DNA from: Longimycelium tulufanense
Lineage (GTDB): Bacteria; Actinomycetota; Actinomycetes; Mycobacteriales; Pseudonocardiaceae
Assembly: GCF_014645795.1 (NCBI RefSeq)
Contig: NZ_BMMK01000027.1
Span: 18,184 to 82,183 of the forward strand
Reading direction: 5' to 3'
Length of the DNA stretch: 64,000 bases
The position numbers were made by a program, and so were the translations under genes. Positions 36,452 to 44,680 of the stretch are shown here, piece by piece (within the stretch, counting starts at the first letter, position 1; each line of letters begins with the position of its first letter). The notes under the pieces were generated by a model, which did not search any database, was not told the origin of the DNA, and saw only the letters and a program-made list of their open reading frames with translations.

Positions 36452-37645
36452 ATGGCAAGAACAGGCAGGCAACCACGCCACGGGCGTCACCGGCTTCCCA
36501 AGCCGCTCAAGGCCCTGGCGTTCGCTGCGGCGGCCCTCGTTCTTGGCGGGGCCGCCATCACCGTGGGCAACGCCTTCGCCACCGGTAGCTACCAGGCTAA
36601 GCCGGGTCGCAACGGGGAGCAACGGAACAACAGCGCCGAGTTCCGTGGTGCGGACCGTGACGGGGGATTCGACGGTCTTGTTCCGAACTTCGACACCAGG
36701 TCGAACAGGGGATTCGACCAGGGTGGTCGGCGGAGGTTCGATCAGGGCGGCAACCGGAACCTCGGCGCGACCGGACCGTTCCGGCGGGACTTCGTGGACA
36801 TCCGGGCCGTGCGGCCGAAGCAGGACTCGTTCCAGGTCCGGGAGTCCGGCTCGGCCGGCACGTTCGTCGCGCAGTGCGGTCGGAACGAGGGCGGCCAGCG
36901 CAACTCGGACAACCTCGTGATCAGTCCGGGCAAGGTCAACGCGGCCCAGCACATGCACGACTACGTGGGCAACAAGTCCACCAACGCGTTCTCCACCAAC
37001 CGGAGCCTGTTGCAGGCCGACACGACGTGTCGCGGTGGTGACAAGTCGACCTACTACTGGCCGGTGGTCCGGGTGCGCACGGGCCAGGACGGCGACCAGT
37101 TCCTGCCGGGCGGTGGCCGGGACGGCAACTTCGGCAAGATCGTGACGCCCTCCGACGTCCGACTGGAGTTCCGTGGAAATCCCCTCAGCAAGGTATTTCC
37201 AATGCCGCGTTTCTTGCGCATGATCACAGGTGACGCGAAGGCTGGAACGAACGGTAACAAGAACGTGGCGGCGAAGTGGACGTGTACTGGATTCGAGAAC
37301 CGGACAACTCGGAAATATCCGATCTGTCCGCAGGGTAGCCAGGTCAAGCGAGTCCTGGAGTTTCCCAACTGTTGGGACGGACGCAGCCTGGACAGCAAGG
37401 ACCACCGGGCACACACCGCGTTCGCCAACAACGGGTTCTGCCCGCGTGGGACCCGACCCGTCCCGCAGCTGCGCATGCTGCTCACCTACGACGTTCCGGC
37501 CGGCGTGACCTACGCACTGGACAGTTTCCCCGAGCAACAGCACAATCCCATTACCGACCACTCGGCTTTCCTTAACGTGATGCCTGATCAACTGATGAGG
37601 TTCGCGGTCAACTGCATCAACAGCGGCCAGCGCTGCGGCGGTTGA
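36452..37645 (+). CDS. secreted DUF1996 protein, copy 2
   Basis: Paralogue of the preceding gene, 397 residues, with the same N-terminal GRHRLPKPLKALAFAAAAL membrane segment and nearly identical blocks DYVGNKSTNAFSTNRSLLQA, ICPQGSQVKRVLEFPNCWDG and NCINSGQRCGG. It differs by an inserted Asp/Arg/Gly-rich stretch (about 45-110, FDQGG repeats) and by having Gln-His-Met-His where copy 1 has His-His-Thr-His. The ATG start follows AGGTGA; an in-frame GTG lies three codons upstream. It lies beyond a strong hairpin from copy 1, so it may have its own promoter. Confidence 0.85.
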   Translation: MARTGRQPRHGRHRLPKPLKALAFAAAALVLGGAAITVGNAFATGSYQAKPGRNGEQRNNSAEFRGADRDGGFDGLVPNFDTRSNRGFDQGGRRRFDQGGNRNLGATGPFRRDFVDIRAVRPKQDSFQVRESGSAGTFVAQCGRNEGGQRNSDNLVISPGKVNAAQHMHDYVGNKSTNAFSTNRSLLQADTTCRGGDKSTYYWPVVRVRTGQDGDQFLPGGGRDGNFGKIVTPSDVRLEFRGNPLSKVFPMPRFLRMITGDAKAGTNGNKNVAAKWTCTGFENRTTRKYPICPQGSQVKRVLEFPNCWDGRSLDSKDHRAHTAFANNGFCPRGTRPVPQLRMLLTYDVPAGVTYALDSFPEQQHNPITDHSAFLNVMPDQLMRFAVNCINSGQRCGG

Positions 37646-37812
37646 TCAATACGTGCGCTCATCCGCTCCGTGCGGCAGGAGGTGCTACCGCAAGGTTCCA
37701 TTCCCCGGATCTCCCTTCCACACCGCACTATGCCCGTCGTCCGCAGCGGCTTCCCCCGCCCGCCATCCCCGCCGCGGTCGACGGGTTCCCCCGTGACACC
37801 GGAGGCCCCGAC

Positions 37813-38652
37813 GTGTTCAGCCGTCTCACCGTGCTGGCGGCAGCTATCACTCCGCACGATTCCGGTGTACGTCAGATGGCGGCGCTCTCCGCGCGACTGG
37901 CGTACGTGATGATGTGTCTGACCCTGTGCTGGGGGGTGTTGACCGCGACCGGCTGGGTACGCCGTACGACGGGGCGGCAGGCGTTACGCAGCGGACACAT
38001 GGTCCTGGCAACACTCACACTGGCGTTCGGAACGCTGCACGCCGCAGCGTTCACGTTTCTCGACGAACATTTCAGCGTTGTACAGCTGATCATCCCGTTC
38101 GTCGGCCCGACCCGACACGCGTTCGGGATCATCGGCCTGGAGCTGATGTTCGCGGTCGCGATCACGGTCGGGATGCGGAAACTCATGTTCTACCGCAACT
38201 GGCTGCGGATCCATCAGCTCGCGTATCCCGCTGTTGGGCTCACTGTCATCCACTCCTGGTTCGGTGCGGCGGCGAACGGACATCTCAGCCTGTTGTGGTT
38301 GGCGGGGCTCACCCTGCTGGTACCGACGGTGACCATCACCATCCTGCGGTTCCTGCCGGTGGAGACCCTCGCCCGGATTGGTCTCGTGGAGGCCGAGCCG
38401 GTCGGGCCGACCGGTCCGACGGACGACCCAGGGGGTTCGGCGCGGACGCAACGGATCAACGTCAGCGTCGACAACCAACGTTGTCGACGCTACGGAATCT
38501 GCCAGGCCGAGGCGCCACAGGTGTTCCAACTGACTGAAGACGGCCGGCTGCACTACGAGCGCCGGCCGGACCCCCGGGACTCCGCGCAGGCACGCGCGGC
38601 CGCCCGGGCCTGCCCGACGAGAGCAATCGAATTGCGGGAAAACACGCGGTGA
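37813..38652 (+). CDS. ferric-reductase-like membrane domain fused to a 3Fe-4S-type ferredoxin
   Basis: Membrane electron-transfer protein of 279 residues. Five or six helices (about 20-185) include His residues spaced as in ferric-reductase-like b-type cytochromes (LRSGHMVLATLTLAFGTLHA; WLRIHQLAYPAVGLTVIHSW). The soluble tail (about 220-279) is a ferredoxin of the P450-reducing kind: CRRYGICQAEAPQVF and a final ACPTRAIEL, three Cys for a 3Fe-4S cluster. The GTG start follows GGAGG by seven bases. A ferredoxin reductase is encoded with a four-base overlap, so electrons could pass NAD(P)H-FAD-FeS-haem towards the outside. Confidence 0.75.
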   Translation: MFSRLTVLAAAITPHDSGVRQMAALSARLAYVMMCLTLCWGVLTATGWVRRTTGRQALRSGHMVLATLTLAFGTLHAAAFTFLDEHFSVVQLIIPFVGPTRHAFGIIGLELMFAVAITVGMRKLMFYRNWLRIHQLAYPAVGLTVIHSWFGAAANGHLSLLWLAGLTLLVPTVTITILRFLPVETLARIGLVEAEPVGPTGPTDDPGGSARTQRINVSVDNQRCRRYGICQAEAPQVFQLTEDGRLHYERRPDPRDSAQARAAARACPTRAIELRENTR

Positions 38653-39962
38653 GGGAGATGGAGCACATTGTCGTGGTGGGCGGAGGGCTGGCCGGCCTCC
38701 GCGCCGCCGAGCGCCTCCGTGAGCTGGGTTTCGACGGCAGGCTGACGATCTTCGGGTCGGAGCGGCACGGCCCGTACCACCGACCTGCCCTGTCCAAGGG
38801 AATGCTGACCGGAGAGGAGCACCCCCGCGACGTCTCGCTGCCCAGCTACTGCGAGCTGGACGCGGTGTGGCGGCTGAACTCACCGGTGCGGCACCTGGAC
38901 CCCCGACGCCGCCTGCTGCAGCTGCCCGGTGGGGAGACGGTGCGGTATGACGGCTTGGTCATCGCCACCGGGGTCGAGCCGCGCCACCTGGAAGGCGCGC
39001 CGTTCCAGGATCCCCGGGTGCACATGCTGCGCACCCTTGACAACTCGATCACGTTGCAACGCAACATTGCGGCCAGCCGCGGTCCCGTTGTCGTGATCGG
39101 CGGTGGTTTCACCGGCTGCGAGGTGGCCTGCAGCATGGTGGACATCGGGCGGGAGGTCGCCATCGTCGGCCGCTCGGCCCCGTTGCTGGGCAACGTTCTG
39201 GGCAAGGACCTGGGCGGTCGACTCACCGACCTGCACCGGCACCACGGTGTCCGGCTCGCCTTGGGCGTGCGCATCCTGCACTGGGTTCCCCAGCGGTACG
39301 GCATCGCGCTGCACCTGTCCGACGGCCAGTTCATCCTGGCCGCCGCCGTGGTGGTGTCGGTCGGCTCGGTGCCTTCGGTGAGCTGGTTGCGCGGTTCCGA
39401 CCTGGTGCTGGAGGACGGGGTACTGTGCGAGGCCACCTGCCACGTGGTGGGTGCGACCGACGTGGTGGCCGCCGGGGACGTGGCGCGTTGGCCGAACCTG
39501 CGGTTCGACAACACACCGCGCCGGGTGGAGCACTGGCTCAACGCGGTCGAGATGGGACGCCACGCCGCGGAGAGCCTGCTCGCCGGGAGCCGGGACGCGC
39601 GCCCGTTCACCCCGATGCCACGGTTCTGGTCCGAGCAACACGGGGTGCGCATCATGGCTGCGGGAATGCCCAAGCTCGGCACCGACACCATCCCGTTGAC
39701 GGCACCGGACCGCGGCGATCGCGTGGTCACCGGCTACGTGCGGGAGGGCCGCCTCATCGGGATCGTGGGGCTGGACAATCCGCGTGCGGTGTTGGCCTGG
39801 ACCGACGAGCTGGAACGGCAGACCCAGCCGCGGACGATCCCGACGCGGAACCGCTACCTGCGCACGCCCGACGAGGGATCCCGGTCGCAGCCGCGGATGT
39901 CGGCCGGTGAGCGGGAGAAGACCCAGTTCCTGCTCAAGACGCAACTGAGGACGCGAGTCTGA
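38649..39962 (+). CDS. FAD-dependent ferredoxin reductase
   Basis: NAD(P)H:ferredoxin oxidoreductase-like flavoprotein, 437 residues. The FAD motif is IVVVGGGLAGLRAAERL, the NAD motif VVVIGGGFTGCEVACSM and the late FAD-binding motif VVAAGDVARWPN; RPALSKGML is typical of ferredoxin reductases of P450 and dioxygenase systems. It overlaps the membrane-cytochrome/ferredoxin gene (GTGA) and is the natural reductase of that fusion. A strong hairpin follows. An ATG at 38658 is an alternative start. Confidence 0.9.
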   Translation: MREMEHIVVVGGGLAGLRAAERLRELGFDGRLTIFGSERHGPYHRPALSKGMLTGEEHPRDVSLPSYCELDAVWRLNSPVRHLDPRRRLLQLPGGETVRYDGLVIATGVEPRHLEGAPFQDPRVHMLRTLDNSITLQRNIAASRGPVVVIGGGFTGCEVACSMVDIGREVAIVGRSAPLLGNVLGKDLGGRLTDLHRHHGVRLALGVRILHWVPQRYGIALHLSDGQFILAAAVVVSVGSVPSVSWLRGSDLVLEDGVLCEATCHVVGATDVVAAGDVARWPNLRFDNTPRRVEHWLNAVEMGRHAAESLLAGSRDARPFTPMPRFWSEQHGVRIMAAGMPKLGTDTIPLTAPDRGDRVVTGYVREGRLIGIVGLDNPRAVLAWTDELERQTQPRTIPTRNRYLRTPDEGSRSQPRMSAGEREKTQFLLKTQLRTRV

Positions 39963-39971
39963 TCCGGCTTC

Positions 39972-40016
39972 GTGGTGGGGAGACGGGAGGACGGCCTGTG
40001 CCCGTCTCCCCACCAC
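39972..40016. terminator. strong bidirectional hairpin
   Basis: Sixteen-base perfect arms GTGGTGGGGAGACGGG and CCCGTCTCCCCACCAC with a 13-base loop between the reductase gene and the convergent LuxR gene. Confidence 0.8.
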
Positions 40017-40098
40017 CGGCTCCATCCCCCAGCAGCCCGCCTCTGTCCGTTGCGGCTGGTCCCATGAGGACATATCGGGTCGGTGCTCGGAATTCTGG

Positions 40099-43026
40099 TC
40101 AGGGTTCACCGAGCAGGTTGCGTTCGGCGAGGTACCGGGTCAGCGCGGTACGGGAGGAGAGTCCCAACCGCGCATAGACGTGCTGCAGGTGGGTGGTGAC
40201 GGTTCGGCGGCTCAGGTAGAGGCGCTCGGCGATCTCGGCGTTGGACAGCCCGGCAGCCACCAGCCGGGACACCTCCAGTTCCCGGGCGGTGAACGCGGGC
40301 ACCGGGCGGGACCGCGGTGCGGCCGGCCGCGCTCCCAGCTCGCGCAGCAGCGCCCGGGCGCGATCGGCCAGGGAACGGGCATTGACGCGCCGTGCAACGT
40401 CCAGCGCGCGTCGTGCCTCGGCAACCACTGGTTCGTCCGGTCGGCACGCCCGGGCCCAGTCCACTCTGGACCGTGCCGCCTCCACCGGCATACCCAGCTC
40501 GTCGAACGCGGCCACGGCCTGCGCGTGCGCGTCGGCCGCCTCCGTCCGGTCGCCCCAGGCAGTGCGCACCAGGCCGCGCAGCCGCGCCGCGTGACCGTTG
40601 AGGAACGGCGCGGTGGGTTCCAGGGCCAGGAGCTTCTCCGCGGTGGCCAGTGCCGCGGTGTGCGCTCCGCGCAGGACCTGGGCCTCGCCGAGCAGGGCCA
40701 GGATGAACGGGGGATAGCGGGTTGGCGCCGCGCCCAGTTGTTCGGCGGTCGCCAGCGCGGCTTCGGTGTCGCCCGCGTGCAGGGCCAGGACGGCGTCGAC
40801 GAGGTCGACGGTCTCCCGCACCTCCGGGTCCAGTCGGTGTCCGCCGACGGCGCGCGCCTCGGCCAGCAACTCGGCCGCCACCCGGTGCCGCCCCTGGTGA
40901 CCGGCGATCAGGGCACGTCCCGCCGAGCCGAGCGCGACCTGGCGCACCTCCCCGGTCCGGTGCCCAGTCGCGACCAGCTGCCCGGCGGTGTCCCAGGCGG
41001 GTTCCCACTCGCCCGCCAGGAAGTAACCGAGATACGCGCAGAATCGCGGGCCGGCCTCCAGCGCCGGAACACCGTCCCGACGCGCCTCGTCGAGGGCTTG
41101 CTCGGCCAGGGCGATCGCGGCCGGAGCACCGGACAGCGTCAGCTCGAGCAGGAACAGCGGCAGGTGGAACAGGACGGTGAGAGCCGGGTCGCCGGACTGC
41201 GGGGTCAACGGGAGGACCTGGTCGGCCGCCCGGCGCGCCTCGGCATACCCGCCGTGGGTGAGCTGCCGGCTCATTCGCGCCACGGCGGCCACCGTGCGGG
41301 CCCGCGCCGAGCCCTGCCGGTCGGCCAGGTCGAGCAGCCGTCGCTCGTCGATCACCAGCCCCGCGGCCGGACCCGGGCGGCGGGACGCCAGCACCACCCG
41401 GGTCTCGGCCAGCCGGATCAGCTCCTCGGCCGGGGCGTGCGGGCCGAGCAGCCGCTCGGCCTCGGCGACCGCGCGAGCGGCCCCTTCGGGGTCACCGTGG
41501 TCGTGCGCGGCCAACGCCCAGCGGCGCAGGCACCGCACCACCCCGGCCGGCTCGCCCGCATCCCGCCACGCCGCGGCCGCGTCGCGCCACGCGGACAGGG
41601 CGTCCACCACCCGGCCCGCGATGTCGTAGCCGATCGCGAGCTGCTCGGTGAGCCGGGGGAGCAGGTCGGTCCGACCTTGGCGGTGGGCCAGGTCGAGGGC
41701 TGCGGCGAGGTGGTCGACCGCAACGTCCCCGCCCTGCCGGCGAAGGGCTTCCTCACCGGCGGCGTGACAGGCGCGCAGTGCCTGGTCGGGGTCGGCGAGT
41801 TCCCCCGCGGCGCGGTACTGACGCGCGAGAACGCCCCGGTCGGGCACCCCGAGCAGGTCGAGCGCCCGGGCAAGGCCGATGTGCAGCGCACGCAGTCGGT
41901 CCGGCGGCACCAGGTCGCAGGCCATCTCGGCGTAGTAGGGGTGGGCCAGCCGGTAGCGGAGCCGCCCGGCCACGCTCTCCTTGCCGAGCAGGTCGCGACT
42001 GAGCAAGGAGAGGACGGCGTGGAACAGCTCGGTCTCGCTGCGCTGGGGAACGGCTGTGACGATCTCGTGGGTGGCGGCGTCGCCGGCGAGCGCGACGACG
42101 CGGAGCAGGTCCAGCTCGGCGGCGGACAGCTGGTCCAGGCGCGCGGCCACGGCATCGCGGAGCGTCGGTGGCACCGGAACCCCGTGGGCGAGCATCCACT
42201 CGCCGCGGCCCCGGCGGTAGAGCAGGCCCGCCGTCTGGAGGTACTGCACCAGGACCACCGCGAACAGCGGCAGCCCGGCAGCGTGCCGGGCGACCGCGTT
42301 GACCAGCGGCCGCGGTGGTGTGCCGTCGAGCAGGCCGGCCAGCAGGACCGCGAGCTCGTCCCGGTCCAGCCCCTCCAGGTGCCAGCACCGGGCCGCCGAG
42401 CCGGGCGCGATGGCGGTGGGCAGGGCACGTAACGCCGCGTCCACTGGCTCGCGGCCGAGCGGCCGACACGCACTCAGCAGCAGGACCGCGGTGTCGGGTA
42501 CCCCGCGCGCGACGTAGCCCAGCAGCTCGACCGAGGCCACGTCGGCCCAGTGCAGGTCGTCCAGGAACAACGCCACCGGCCGGCGCGCGGCCAGCCGGGC
42601 GAGCAACTTGGCCACCGCCTCGAACAGCCGGGCCCGCTCCAGACCGCGTTCCCGGGCCGTGGGCGGGGGCGGGAGGTCCAGGTCGGCGAACAGCCGGCCC
42701 AGATCGGGCAGGCCGTGCACCACCCGGGCGCGGTCACTGGCGGGGAGCGCGCGCAGCAGTGGGCCGAGGGCCTCCAACCACACGCCGTAGGCGGCGTGCG
42801 GGCCGGGTGGCCGGCCCGCACCGGCCCCGACGGTGAATCCGCGCCGGGCGGCGAGGGCGAGCGCCTCGTGGCAGAGCCGGGTCTTGCCCACCCCGGGCTC
42901 CCCGTCGATGACGAGCAGCTCCCCGCGTGCCAGGACGACCCGGTCGACGATGTCGCGCAGGGCATCGATCTCGGTCTCCCGCCCCACCACGGGCAGCTCC
43001 GGCCCAGCCAGCACAGCAGTGCCCAT
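40099..43026 (-). CDS. large ATP-binding LuxR (LAL) regulator
   Basis: Transcriptional activator of 975 residues. The N-terminal AAA ATPase has Walker A GEPGVGKTRL (about 43-52) and Walker B VALFLDDLHWAD (about 155). A long alpha-helical tetratricopeptide-like middle follows. The C-terminal LuxR helix-turn-helix reads TARELEVSRLVAAGLSNAEI and RRTVTTHLQHVYARLGL. Such regulators often act on secondary-metabolite or catabolic genes. Here it is divergent from the fadE24-fadE23 pair, but its target is not shown. Start ATG at 43026 gives a normal-length protein. Confidence 0.92.
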   Translation of the reverse strand: MGTAVLAGPELPVVGRETEIDALRDIVDRVVLARGELLVIDGEPGVGKTRLCHEALALAARRGFTVGAGAGRPPGPHAAYGVWLEALGPLLRALPASDRARVVHGLPDLGRLFADLDLPPPPTARERGLERARLFEAVAKLLARLAARRPVALFLDDLHWADVASVELLGYVARGVPDTAVLLLSACRPLGREPVDAALRALPTAIAPGSAARCWHLEGLDRDELAVLLAGLLDGTPPRPLVNAVARHAAGLPLFAVVLVQYLQTAGLLYRRGRGEWMLAHGVPVPPTLRDAVAARLDQLSAAELDLLRVVALAGDAATHEIVTAVPQRSETELFHAVLSLLSRDLLGKESVAGRLRYRLAHPYYAEMACDLVPPDRLRALHIGLARALDLLGVPDRGVLARQYRAAGELADPDQALRACHAAGEEALRRQGGDVAVDHLAAALDLAHRQGRTDLLPRLTEQLAIGYDIAGRVVDALSAWRDAAAAWRDAGEPAGVVRCLRRWALAAHDHGDPEGAARAVAEAERLLGPHAPAEELIRLAETRVVLASRRPGPAAGLVIDERRLLDLADRQGSARARTVAAVARMSRQLTHGGYAEARRAADQVLPLTPQSGDPALTVLFHLPLFLLELTLSGAPAAIALAEQALDEARRDGVPALEAGPRFCAYLGYFLAGEWEPAWDTAGQLVATGHRTGEVRQVALGSAGRALIAGHQGRHRVAAELLAEARAVGGHRLDPEVRETVDLVDAVLALHAGDTEAALATAEQLGAAPTRYPPFILALLGEAQVLRGAHTAALATAEKLLALEPTAPFLNGHAARLRGLVRTAWGDRTEAADAHAQAVAAFDELGMPVEAARSRVDWARACRPDEPVVAEARRALDVARRVNARSLADRARALLRELGARPAAPRSRPVPAFTARELEVSRLVAAGLSNAEIAERLYLSRRTVTTHLQHVYARLGLSSRTALTRYLAERNLLGEP

Positions 43027-43263
43027 CCGCTCCCACCCCCGCTCCGACCACGGCGTCTTCCCAGGTTGCCGCCTTCACACGTGCGGGGGGAGGGGCGGAC
43101 GGCGCACTCCGCCCAGACAGGCGGCGCAGACTGGGGTTATGCAGGGAACACGGGCGAGCCGCGGAGGGAACGCGGCGGACACCCGACGCGGCTGACGAGG
43201 TGGTGACCGGTGCCGCGGGGACTGTGACGTACGTCCCCAAGAGTTTGTTTACCGAGTAGTAAG

Positions 43264-43279
43264 TCTACTCTAGAGTAGA
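43264..43279. promoter_or_regulatory. 16-bp perfect palindrome before fadE24
   Basis: TCTACTCTAGAGTAGA is fully symmetric. It overlaps a plausible promoter, TTTACC (43248), 17 bp, TAGAGT (43271), 45 bp before the fadE24 start. A repressor bound here would block that promoter. AGTAG also occurs at 43255 just upstream. The cognate regulator is not identifiable within the window. Confidence 0.6.
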
Positions 43280-43320
43280 TAGTGCGGTAAGCGACGTGTT
43301 CGACCTGGGTGGGAGTCCGG

Positions 43321-44649
43321 ATGGTCAGTACACAGCGGCGGGGACGGCCCCGCCGGGACGCGATCGGCCTCGGCCTGGCCTTCATCAACCGGCTCGCCGG
43401 CGTAGGACTGATTGACCGGCTGGGCCTGCGCAAGCCGGTGGAGCGAACGGTCTACCAGGCCGCCAAGACCGGGTTCCGCACCCTGGGCGCGGCCACCCGG
43501 ACCTTCCAGTCCACGCAGCGGCAGGACAGGCCGGTGCGCCCGCCCGCCGCCGGCGAGGCGGGCCTGTTCGACCTGACCCCGTCCGAGGACCAGCAGCTGA
43601 TCCGGGAGACGGTGGCCGAGTTCGCCGCCGAGCAGCTGCGCCCGGCCGCCGCCGAGGCGGACACCCGGTGCGCGCCCCCGGACGGCCTGCTCGACCGGGC
43701 CGGCGAGCTGGGCGTCACCCTGGTCGGCATCCCCGAGCAGCTCGGCGGCGTCGGCGGTGAGCGGTCGGCGCTCACCAACGTGCTGGTCGCCGAGGCGATG
43801 GCGCACGGCGACATGGGCCTGGCCGTCGCGTGCCTGGCCCCGTCGGCGGTGAGCACCGCCCTGGTGCTGTGGGGGGACGAGCACCAGCAGGCCACCTACC
43901 TGCCGGCGTTCGTCAGCGAGCACGTGCCGCCGGCCGCGCTGGCACTGCAGGAGCCCCGGCCGCTGTTCGACCCGCTCGACCCGAAGACCCGCGCGCGGCG
44001 CGTGGGCGGCGGTTTCGTCCTCGACGGCGTCAAGTCGTTCGTGGCCCGGGCCGCCGACGCCGAGCTGTTCGTGGTGTCGGCGAACCTGGACGGCACGCCG
44101 GCCCTGTTCCTGCTGGAGTCCGACACCGCGGGGATCGTGATCGAGGCCGACCCGGGGATGGGCTTGCGTGCGGCCGGCATGGGGCGGCTGCTGCTGGACA
44201 ACGTGTCGGTGCCGGCCACGGCACTGCTGGGGCGCGCCGACGAGCTCCGCGAGTGCGTACGCCTGTCCCGGCTCGCGTGGTGCGCGCTGGCCGTGGGCAC
44301 CGGCCAGGCCGTGCTCGACTACGTCGTCCCCTACGTCAACGAGCGGGAGGCGTTCGGCGAGCCGATCAGCCACCGCCAGGGCGTGGCGTTCAGGGTGGCC
44401 GACATCGGCATCGAACTGGAGGGCATGCGCCTGGTGACCTACCGCGCCGCGAGCCGCGCCGAGCAGGGCCTGCCGTACGCGCGCGAGGTCGCACTGGCCC
44501 GGAAGCTGTGTGTGGACAAGGGAATGGCCATCGGCAGCGACGGCGTGCAGCTGCTCGGCGGTCACGGCTTCGTCAAGGAACATCCGGTCGAACGGTGGTA
44601 CCGCGACCTGCGGGCCATCGGGGTGGCCGAAGGCGTCGTCCTCGTCTAA
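43321..44649 (+). CDS. acyl-CoA dehydrogenase, FadE24-like
   Basis: Flavoprotein of the acyl-CoA dehydrogenase superfamily, 442 residues, with an unusual basic N-terminal extension (about 1-85) before the helical domain (LTPSEDQQLIRETVAEFAAEQ). Later motifs are ALALQEPRP, VLDGVKSFVARAADAELFVV and the C-terminal QLLGGHGFVKEHPVERWYRD. The order with the next gene matches the mycobacterial fadE24-fadE23 pair. Such pairs can form heteromeric dehydrogenases; which partner holds the catalytic base cannot be settled by eye. GGGAG precedes the ATG; a palindrome-controlled promoter lies upstream. Confidence 0.85.
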   Translation: MVSTQRRGRPRRDAIGLGLAFINRLAGVGLIDRLGLRKPVERTVYQAAKTGFRTLGAATRTFQSTQRQDRPVRPPAAGEAGLFDLTPSEDQQLIRETVAEFAAEQLRPAAAEADTRCAPPDGLLDRAGELGVTLVGIPEQLGGVGGERSALTNVLVAEAMAHGDMGLAVACLAPSAVSTALVLWGDEHQQATYLPAFVSEHVPPAALALQEPRPLFDPLDPKTRARRVGGGFVLDGVKSFVARAADAELFVVSANLDGTPALFLLESDTAGIVIEADPGMGLRAAGMGRLLLDNVSVPATALLGRADELRECVRLSRLAWCALAVGTGQAVLDYVVPYVNEREAFGEPISHRQGVAFRVADIGIELEGMRLVTYRAASRAEQGLPYAREVALARKLCVDKGMAIGSDGVQLLGGHGFVKEHPVERWYRDLRAIGVAEGVVLV

Positions 44650-44680
44650 CGGGACTCGGATCCGTCTGGGAGTAGTGGAC

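Noticed and set aside
34907..37591. An 894-codon open frame on the minus strand
   Set aside because: Antisense to the DUF4142 and DUF1996 genes, which have signal peptides, ribosome sites and conserved motifs.
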